From the NCBI RefSeq assembly GCF_040958095.1, contig NC_091188.1, positions 11,626,002 to 11,690,001 on the forward strand: a stretch of DNA of 64,000 bases. Direction: 5' to 3'. Each line of letters opens with the position of its first letter. Within the stretch, counting starts at the first letter, position 1. This document shows, one piece after another, positions 55,750 through 64,000 of the stretch. The stretch comes from Procambarus clarkii (lineage: Eukaryota > Arthropoda > Malacostraca > Decapoda > Cambaridae). Below the pieces are notes generated by a model that did no database searches, was not told where the DNA came from, and was given only the letters and a program-made list of their open reading frames with translations. A program made the position numbers and the translations under genes.

Positions 55750-55925
55750 TGGGGGAAGGGAAGGTGACAAGCCATTACAACTATATAGCACTTGGTAGGG
55801 GTTAGGACAAGGATTTGGGGTGGGATGAGAAGGAATAGTAGACAATCACTTGGATGGTCGCAGATTGAATGCCGACCTGCATGAAGTGAGATTGTCACTG
55901 TACTGTCCAGTCGAAGTTGTTGGGC
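55750..55925 (-). mobile_element. Second SINE-like family, copy downstream of the CHIC2-like gene
   Basis: On the minus strand it carries GCAGGTCGGCATTCAATCTG, the CCAAGTGATTG block and TATATAGTTGTAATGGCTTG. The head, body and end order matches 34300-34476. Confidence 0.65.
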
Positions 55926-57029
55926 TGCAGAATTGATGAATGGAGAATAATAAGTCCTGAAGGACAATACTGCATTGGAGGGGTGCAGATACTGTACAGG
56001 AATTGGAGGAGGCTCTCGTAATACACATCACATGAGGTCTTTAAGTATGCTCAAACAGGATAATACTCTATAGACCATTTACAAATCTGGCAAGTATTTG
56101 GATGGCCTTTATGACAAGCCTTTATAAGGAAACATCAAAGTACAATGCTCAGGTCTTATTGTCTAATAAAAGGGTATGATGTGCTGCCACTGAACATCTG
56201 CATTGTGAAGGAGAAGGTTGAGAAAGCCTAAAGATTTGTTAGAAGACTGGTGGAAGAAACATGGATGTAAATTAGGAAACCAGGCTAAGGTAGCTCAATG
56301 CTAGGAGAGATCTAGGGACGACATTATCCTAAGGTACAAGATATTCTGAGAAAGATACACACACTAGGCTTCCCATTTTGGGTCATTTAACCTTGTATTG
56401 ACTTGAGTAAATTTAATTGTCTAAGTACTTTAATTTTTGTATCTCATTTTCTCCATTGTATTTATCTCTAGGAACCAATGCCTGGTGCTTGCTCTGGTCA
56501 CCTCCATGGTTATGCCTTTTTAACATCACCTCACCCTTATAATGATTATCATAGCATCACTGTCTTTTTAACCTGGAATGAAGTTCTTTTTCTTTCCCTT
56601 ATTTTTATGCCAAACATCCATTCCACTGCCACTTGTATAATCCTGAATAAATAGTATACTATCAGTTCTCATTATCCTTCTCCACATCTTCTGAACTGGG
56701 TTCAGGACTGAAGTACACATGCTGGTTAGCCAGCAAGCTACTGAGCTGGTCTAAGCTCATCACCAAATGAAACCAATTAAAGACAAAACAGCCATTATTA
56801 GATAATAAAAGGCCACACGGTAAATGTCTCACCACTGAGGGCAGAGTTGCTAAGCTTGGTGGGGCTTTGGGGGGGGGGGGGGGGGAGAGCGCACGCTCGC
56901 GCGAACGAACGAATTAGATTGCACATTCCAAATCGGACAGGCTTGCAAATGGGTGGCAAAAACCTAAAGCACACGGATGAATTTAACATTTTGCAAATGA
57001 AGTTAAATTTTCAATGACAGAGAGCCACG

Positions 57030-57965
57030 TGATTAGCCTAGCCCAAAAAGCAGCTAGGAAACCTACAGCTCTATTGCGCATATCTCATCTTGACAGCAGA
57101 GGGTAGGGGGGCCTGCAAAACTATATACGAAGCTCAAGTTTGCTTCCATTTTGAGTATGCACCCCTCTCCTGGAGTGCCTGCCCCTCCATCATTCACCAG
57201 ACTTTTGGACAAAATGGAGACCTGTGCCAGAAGGCCCATCTTTAATCTTTATCAAGTTTAGTGAGAATGCTCTGAACATCAGAGCCTACAACACTGTTAC
57301 ATATATAAACTTACTGTCATGTACAAGGCCAACATTCTCAAATTTCCACACCTGGCCTAACTTCGTGGACGACAAGTAGTTGGCACCCATAACACTAGCT
57401 CTCAACCTTCAAGTCTCGGAGCCCTCTAGCCCTCTAGCCCTCAACCTTCAAGTCTTAACCTTCAAGTCTCGGAGTCACGGAGCTTTAGCAGTCTCCGTGG
57501 TGTAGTGGTAAGACACTCGCCTGGCGTTCCGCGAGCGCTATGTCATGGGTTCGTATCCTGGCCGGGGAGGATTTACTGGGCGCAATTCCTTAACTGTAGC
57601 CTCTGTTTAACGCAACAGTAAAATGTGTACTTGGATGAAAAAACGATTCTTCGCGGCAGGGGATCGTATTCCAGGGACCATAGGATTAAGGACTTGCCCG
57701 AAACGCTACGCGTACTAGTGGCTGTACAAGAATGTAACAACTCTTGTATATATCTCAAAAAAAAAAAAAGTCTCATGCTGGAAGTGCCTTTTTCAAGAAC
57801 ATCATTCCATCAACGAACATTCATTCCCAGGCTCCCCTCGCATCTGGAACTTGTTTGCTCAGTCGGTTGATATATGGAAGACCAGGTCAACTGATCCACA
57901 AAGGTTCCGGAACACAGTTGGCTGCAGGCTCATGCTGTTCCGTATATGATTGCTACTTTGAGTTA
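57030..57965 (+). pseudogene. LINE RT C-terminal relic interrupted by a SINE
   Basis: Fragments at 57040-57400 resemble the conserved LINE run with RISHLDSRG, LYEAQVR-like, FEYAPLSWSACP-like and LLDK-like blocks in shifting frames. A second piece at 57785-57965 resembles the protein end (RSFIPRLP...WNLF...FRNT). The SINE at 57488-57769 lies between the pieces. The family is uncertain and the sequence is degraded. Confidence 0.55.
57488..57769 (+). mobile_element. tRNA-derived SINE with A and B boxes, LINE-like tail and poly(A)
   Basis: The head is tRNA-like: A box TGGTGTAGTGG at 57498-57508 and B box GGTTCGTATCC at 57548-57558, 40 nt apart, as expected for an internal Pol III promoter. A unique body follows, then CCCGAAACGCTACGCGTACT (from about 57698), which matches the LINE 3' UTR family in this window, then 13 A residues. 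This is the classical SINE layout of tRNA head, body and LINE-partner tail. Confidence 0.85.
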
Positions 57966-58400
57966 AATAAAGTTTGTTCCTAATGAAGCATATAATGATC
58001 TCAATAAATGGGTCTCTAGGAGCAGGTTTCAACTGAACTGAGGTAGGATTGCAGCTCTTGCTTGCAGTTTCACCAGGTACATGTTCCTTGTGTGATAGTT
58101 AAGTTAAAAAGAACATGCTCACAAAATAAATGAGTCTCTAGGAACAAACTTTAAATGAGCTGAGGTAGAATAACAGCTCTTGATTGCAGTTTCACCAGGT
58201 ACCTCAATCGACAGCCCTAATGAACGGTAGTCTTAGTTAAAACAAAATATAAGAGAGGGAGGGAGAAGGAAAGAGAGAAACGGCAGCGAGCATCATGTGT
58301 CTTAAAGTTGGATTTTCACTGAGAATTTATTATAAGTGTCTTAAGCACCTGCTCCCCCTCTCTCCTGTGTTGAGAACTGAGACATGATCTTACAGGAGCT

Positions 58401-58873
58401 GAGGACCACTGGGGTAAGGTCTAGGTCCCGAGGACCACTGGGACAAGGTCTAGGTCCCGAGGACCACTGGGGCAAGATCTAGGTCCCGCGGACCACTGGG
58501 ACAGGATCTAGGTCCTGAGGACCACTGGGACAAGGTCTGGGTCCCGAGGACTACTGGGACAAGGTCTGGGTCCCGAGGACCACTGGGACAAGATCTAGGT
58601 CCCGAGGACCACTGGGACAAGATCTAGGTCCCGAGGACCACTGGAACAAGGTCTAGGTTCCGAGGACCACTGGGACAAGATATGGTCCCGAGGACCACTG
58701 GGACAAGATCTAGGTCCCGAGGACCACTGGGACAAGATCTAGGTCCCGAGGACCACTGGGACAAGATCTAGGTCCCGAGGACCACTGGGACAAGATCTAG
58801 GTCCCGAGGACCACTGGGACAAGATCTAGGTCCCGAGGACCACTGGGACAAGGTCTAGGTCCCGAGGACCACT
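58401..58873. repeat. 29-bp minisatellite, about 16 units
   Basis: The unit is GAGGACCACTGGGACAAGAT plus CTAGGTCCC. Central units (58690-58850) are nearly identical and outer ones vary (CTGGGT, GGCAAG, a 1-2 base deletion at 58681), the pattern expected from unequal exchange. Confidence 0.93.
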
Positions 58874-59339
58874 GAGCCACGGTCTTCAAGAGCTGAGGAC
58901 AGCTGAGAAATACATGCTTCCTAATATCATTTAACTTTTTTTCTGACGTCGAATGGGAATTATAAAAAAATGTTTCACGCTTTATGAGAGACAACTGTCT
59001 CAATCTTCTCCTTTTATCACGCGCGAACTTTTCTCTCGGGTTGAAACTTAGTGAAAAAGAAGTTGATATAATTGCGTTGTCTGAAGAGACGTTCCAGCTT
59101 AAGAGATTCTTTCTTATATATAATATTTGCATGTTAATTTGAATTGTATTATTTCTCTACTAATTGTGTAATAGTGTCCTAAAAGATTAATATTTACATA
59201 GTTTTTGTAAATCTATACTATAAAAAATATTATCTTTATGATTATCTGTTCAAAGGTCATGAAATGTCATATAGGGTTAGGCTCAGCCAAATTATCAGAG
59301 AGAATAGTCTATTTTAAGGGATGTTGACACCATCACTAC

Positions 59340-59458
59340 ACAACTTTTATTTATTTATTTATTTATATATATACAAGAAGGTACATTGGGATTGTGAGGA
59401 TACATAGAATAGTAATTACAATCTTGTAAAGCCACTAGTACGCGCAGCGTTTCGGGCA
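59340..59458 (-). repeat. Dispersed LINE 3' UTR copy
   Basis: On the minus strand it carries CCCGAAACGCTGCGCGTACT and the GGCTTTACAAGA segment, ending in a TAAATAAATAAATAAA tail. It is close in sequence to the tail of the SINE at 57488-57769. Confidence 0.7.
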
Positions 59459-59834
59459 GAACTCCACCCCATACTAAAAAACAATTATTATACAGGAGTT
59501 ATTACTTAGGCTAAACTAATGATTATCTAAGGTGATCAAAATGATTTTATTTTGTGTATTTATGTTATATTTTGAGTGATAACTAGCAAAATAATATTCT
59601 GAGAGCAAACGCCATTCCCTCCTAAGGTAAAAACAGATACAAAAATAAAAAATAACAAAAATAAAAATGAGGTTATAGTTCCCTTGAACGTTGACGAACC
59701 ATTTTGCAAGAGTCCCATGAATTATTAATTCAGGAGTGCAAAGCTTGGAAATAAAAGTTTGACAAGGAAAAAGATTTATCGAATTAGCTCATGTTAATTA
59801 AAACTCATTGACAGGTATGCTGGCCACCTCATAT

Positions 59835-60780
59835 CTTACTAGGAGGGCTACCCGGCGGTGCCCGGGACAGTCTGTCTCCCCCCCTCCCCCCACCCAACCA
59901 TTTGGACTGGTCGGTACAGCGAGGATCTAGCTTCTTGCAGGTCGGTGTTCGATCCTCCTTGGTGGTCCAAGTGGCTGGGCTCCATTCCTTTTGTCTGTCT
60001 AATCCCAAGATTCTAATCCTCAAATGCCTTCCAAGTGTTATATAGTCACAGTGGCTTAGCGGTTTCTTCTCATAATTATCTTACCTTCCCACCCTCTATT
60101 CCACCCCTCTTTTATTCCCCTCCCCTCGTTCCTATCTTCCTCCTCTCCTCTTTTTCCGCCCCTTCCCTTCCTACTTCATCTTCTCCTCTACCCTTCTTTC
60201 ATCTCATCTCCCCCATTTATCCCCATCTCCCTCCCCTCCCCTACAACTTCGTACAGACAAATATTTACACTTTGCAGAAGGGATACCCGGTTGCACCTGG
60301 GTTTCTTCCTCAACTTCTTTCCACCCTTTCCCTCTCTTCCTTACTCTTCACCCGATCTTCCCCCCTTTTCTCTTCATTCCCAAACCCCCCCCCTGGCCCC
60401 CCCCTTGACTCCTTCCCCTCGTCCTCCCCTGGCCCCCCCTTGACTCCTTCCCCTCGTCCTCCCCTTCCCCCTCCTCTCAGAAAATTTATTATTAAGAAGC
60501 ACTGAAACAACTATATGAGTCTCTCAGAAAATATATTATTACGGTCACTAAAAACTCCAGGGAAATCACACCAAATATTTCACACTTAAATCCATGAAAA
60601 TCGCATTAGGGATGCCTGTAATTGGGAATATGTCTTTAAACATTTAAATTACGCCTACCCCCAACCAGCATATGTCCGTCCCGTACCTCAGACCATCCTC
60701 CCTGCAAATTTAGGTGAGACTAGCCATAAGTATCTGGCCTCCAACTTTGGACTGGCAGATATACATTCTTTCTTATAGTA
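59835..60780 (+). repeat. Dispersed repeat with pyrimidine-rich core, copy B, carrying a SINE
   Basis: It is collinear with 2740-3370: GGTGCCCGGGACAGTCTGTC, C/T-rich tracts, TTTCACACTTAAATCCATGA, then GACCATCCTCCCTGCAAATT and CCAACTTTGGACTGGC. The SINE at 59885-60062 lies inside it, so the SINE is the younger insertion. Confidence 0.65.
59885..60062 (+). mobile_element. Second SINE-like family, plus-strand copy
   Basis: A tRNA-like head with a GTTCGATCC B box (59947-59955) is followed by CCAAGTGGCTGGGC and an end with TATATAGTCACAGTGGCTTA. Minus-strand copies sit at 33725-33855, 34300-34476 and 55750-55925. It is inserted inside a larger dispersed repeat (59835-60780). Confidence 0.7.
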
Positions 60781-61329
60781 TACGTTCTTATATACTCTGC
60801 AACCAACCTCCCTAACTTATCGAGTCTGAGGTAGCCTTGGACTGATTAGTCCGGGTTAGCGTCAATATTGCTGTAGTTTTACTTTCACTGAAACATCGAG
60901 ATTTTGACGCAGTGGTCGATCGCCTGGTACCGGGGAATCAGTTGAGGACAGGACGGTCCTCTGGGAAGCGCCGTGGTTCAGTGTGCGCCCTAACTAGTTT
61001 AACGAAATTTTATGTTGTTGCAATTCGTATTAATGTACTTGCCTCAGAATGTGAAAAGTCTTACTTTTGTGGAATAGAAATTAGTTCGTCCAGCGGCAGC
61101 CCCAGTGACTTACAGAGTCGCTATAGAGCCTGATGTGGTGAGAGTAGAGCCGCATCACAACCGTCAGAGTCGACAGCTTCAATTGAATAGAATGTGAAGC
61201 AGACTGGATAGAGTCTGAGTTAAAATGTATAGAGTCAGAGTTAAGCAGAGTGGGTAGAGTATAAAGTCGACGGTCTGAGGCGGCACGAGTGTGAGAAGTT
61301 TGACGTCGACGTTGTGGGCGAAGCCAGCC

Positions 61330-61640
61330 ACGAATAACAACACAAAGATTAAGAAAACTGCAGAAGCCACACTGGCCCTTACACGCGGCTCTTATATATG
61401 TCCACCCAAATTCATTCATATGCATGTCTAACCTACGCTTGAAACAATCCACCCATCCCTACGTCTATAATGTTACCGGGTAATTTGTTCCAGAAATCCT
61501 CAGTCCTGTTCCCAAACCAGTACTGGCCCAGGTCTTTCCCGAATCTAAACGTATCTAATTTATATACATTGTTTCGTGTTCTATTTGCGTAGATATATTT
61601 AATTCCTTATTAATATCCTGTTTTGTTTCTGTTCATCCAT
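61330..61640 (-). pseudogene. Very old CR1-like LINE 3' relic
   Basis: The minus strand keeps the order of the family's 3' end: the GGCCTTCTGCAG-like block, the MDCFKRRLDM-type C-terminus, and the stretch equivalent to [16 protein letters not shown]. It is heavily diverged and frame-broken. It shows that the lineage has been active over a long time. Confidence 0.7.
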
Positions 61641-61844
61641 CTCACTTCTTATTATTTCTCTTTCTAGACAAATAGAAAATATCTGGTTATCAATAATCCT
61701 TTAGTTCAATATTTAAATATTTCCATGTTTTAATATCTTTTTTCATAAGCAAGGTTTCTAATTCCGAATATTAACTGTCATCCTTGTGAGTGTGTGTTAA
61801 AGTGAATTAATGTCCATTCACTGTAGTGGAGGTGTGTAGAGAGA

Positions 61845-61970
61845 ATGTCTGTCTGCCCAAAGTTGGAGCCCGACACTCTAGGGGTTAACCTCACCCAAAT
61901 TGGACGAGGGAATGGTCTGAGGTACGGGTTGAACATAGGCTGGTCAGAATCGTCAGAATTCAAGAGGGAA
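61845..61970 (-). repeat. Fragment of the 2740-3370 repeat family
   Basis: The minus strand carries AGCCTATGTTCAACCCGTAC, CTCAGACCATTCCCTCGTCC and CTCCAACTTTGGGCAGAC, matching the 3' block of copies A and B. Confidence 0.65.
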
Positions 61971-62283
61971 CAACGTGCCAGGATCATATTCAGACCCCAA
62001 CGACGATTTTAGCCACTGCCCGCCAGTTACACAGTTAAATATTTTGATTTTGACCCCCCGAATTTATATTTGTACCCCCCCAATTTTCTCTTACAGTAAT
62101 ATACACCATTATTTATTGATATCTGGAAAATTAACATAAATTTCCTGCTGTCGATAATTTGACTGTGCCCACATAAAATAAATGAGTCTCAAACAGCTTC
62201 AAAAGATTTTCAAGCCACGTCTCTTTCTCAGCGTAAGGCGGTAACTATTTTATTTTTTAGTTACAAATTGGGCAAATGTATTT

Positions 62284-62640
<357 letters not shown>

Positions 62641-62699
62641 ATATATAGATGGATGAGAGACAGACAGACCCGGGTATAGCCGGTTATCCCCCCACCACT

Positions 62700-62960
62700 C
62701 CCAGTTTTGACACAATGCAACCCGTCCTTACACTAGGCTGGTTAAAGCAGCGGCCGTCTTACCCAGACGCTTCCATAAATTTTTAACATACTGTGTATTG
62801 AAAATTGGTTTGTTCTCATATATAAATTAATATTATGATACATAAAAATGGTATGCATAGTTAGGCGTACGTTAGGTGTTTAGGTTCTGTTGGCGAGTAT
62901 TTGTATTTGAAGTACGTGGGTGAAGCATTTATAGAATTGTGGTTCGAACAGAGGACGTGA
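62700..62960 (+). repeat. Second copy of the 4472-4962 repeat family
   Basis: It carries AACATACTGTGTATTGAAAA, GTTTGTTCTCATATATAAATT, GGTGTTTAGGTTCTGTTGGC and TTGAAGTACGTGGG, collinear with 4640-4780. The right arm of the inverted repeat was not found here. Confidence 0.7.
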
Positions 62961-63399
62961 GCGAAGCACTTGTTCGGGAAGTGTTCGGACGTCATCAGTT
63001 ATGAGTCGTGCGTTAACCGCTTTTTATTCATAAACAGGGGGGTTTGGCAGCTGGATTAACGAGCTTGGATCTGATTAACGATCTTGATCGTTATATTAAC
63101 GATCTTGGATATATGCGAGGACGGGCTGCACAGTGGCTGTTGCCATCCACTGTCGTCAAGAGTCTCGAACAACAACAATGCTTACGAACTATCAACAACT
63201 CTGGCAGAAATATATATATCGTCGTACAATATGTACAACGACACGATATGGTCGCACGACGCTTTGTACGACGTACATAACGACGTACACATCGCCACTC
63301 TGGCGACGTACGGGAGGGTAGCGATTTGTGCTGTAATTACTTGGCCACCAGGATAGGCTTGGCTACGACGACCAGTGATCGATTGTAGTCTTGTTGATC
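62961..63399. other. No gene seen; CG- and ACG-rich low-complexity patches
   Basis: Patches such as TTAACGATCTTG repeats (63057-63110) and ACGACGTACATAACGACGTA (63260-63290) occur. Overlapping short frames have no family resemblance. Confidence 0.45.
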
Positions 63400-63525
63400 A
63401 GTTTGGTTGTGGTCTTGATAACTAGTTTGGTTGTAGTCTTAATAACTAATTTGGTTATGGTCTTGATAACCAGTTTGGTTGTGGTCTTGATAACCAGTTT
63501 GGTTGTGGTCTTGATAACCAGTTAT
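63400..63525. repeat. 24-bp tandem repeat, about 5 units
   Basis: The unit is CTTGATAACCAGTTTGGTTG plus TGGT; early units are diverged (CTTAATAACTAATTTGG). Confidence 0.88.
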
Positions 63526-64000
63526 TAACGTCCACAGCAGCGTTATATAATACCGTTTCTCTTCCTCTCGATACAATCTTTAATACACCAAAATATTCAC
63601 TTCCTACACAATTGAGATATAGGATATTGGTTCCCATTGCGATTTCGCTTTTAAGAACAATAACAAAGAAAAGTTAAGATATAAGCCGCCATTAATTAAA
63701 GTTCTTGTTTAGCAAGCCAATAAGAGAGAGACTTTTTCCCGCATGTCTGAAGACGGAAATTGAGAATAATAAGATACAATTTTAGAAAGATGCTGTTAGA
63801 TAAAATCTAGGAGATGTAGGGTGGAGAATGACGCAGGAGGGACGAGGGAGATGGAGGGTTCGAGAGGCAGTGATGAAGGAAGTAATGAAGAAATAAAATA
63901 AGTTAAAACGTGAAAAAGGTAAGAGTAATCACGTCTAGTGGCGGCTAATGGCATCTCATCGTCCGAAGAGATGCCATTAAGCTCCATTCGACGTGATTGC

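Noticed and set aside
57488-57565. Possible functional tRNA gene
   Set aside because: A and B boxes are present, but the body continues into a SINE with a poly(A) tail and a clean cloverleaf could not be drawn.
58401-58873. Regularly spaced repeat resembling a CRISPR array
   Set aside because: The units are directly tandem without unique spacers, and the genome is eukaryotic; it is a minisatellite.
60035-60505. 156-codon Pro/Ser/Leu-rich ORF
   Set aside because: It is a frame through C/T-rich repeat DNA and lies partly in a SINE.

Overview
This is a eukaryotic nuclear window, most likely from a decapod crustacean; a freshwater crayfish would fit, but that species-level guess is inference. 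It shows spliced genes with GT-AG introns, animal-type proteins, very repeat-rich intergenic DNA, CR1-like LINEs, tRNA-derived SINEs, cut-and-paste MITEs and many mini- and microsatellites. Nothing prokaryotic (operons, CRISPR, IS elements) is present.

Two host genes can be assembled completely. A 26S proteasome base subunit, Rpn2/PSMD1, lies on the minus strand from 35250 down to 17227 in nine coding exons (994 aa). A CHIC1/CHIC2-type cysteine-rich palmitoylation-motif protein lies on the plus strand from 43222 to 51714 in four exons (167 aa). They are head to head, about 8 kb apart. The gap holds a full-length CR1-like LINE (36530-40460) plus older repeats. The stretch just upstream of the CHIC ATG has a perfect CRE palindrome and two inverted CCAAT boxes, so it looks like a real promoter.

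Left part (1-17200): no host gene could be supported. It contains tandem arrays (63-210, 342-773, 770-882, 5835-6930), LINE relics, a recent 5'-truncated LINE with an intact 989-codon ORF2 (7799-11280), a near-perfect 141-bp hairpin repeat, an old antisense LINE copy (12224-13055) and several dispersed repeat families. Middle part (17200-35300): PSMD1, whose introns carry a 5'-truncated LINE, TTAA-flanked piggyBac-like non-autonomous elements (one pair as an inverted dimer), a Tc1/mariner-like MITE, a minisatellite and SINE copies. Right part (51700-64000): no further host gene could be supported. It contains SINEs, LINE relics, a 29-bp minisatellite, a (GA)n block and second copies of repeat families also seen at the left edge.

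The two host genes have no evident shared pathway, although both touch protein turnover or trafficking. The most informative features are the mobile elements: two nearly identical intact LINE ORF2s in opposite orientation, a SINE whose tail matches a LINE 3' end found several times here, and a family of TTAA elements with an iterated internal motif. No wholly new biological system was identified.
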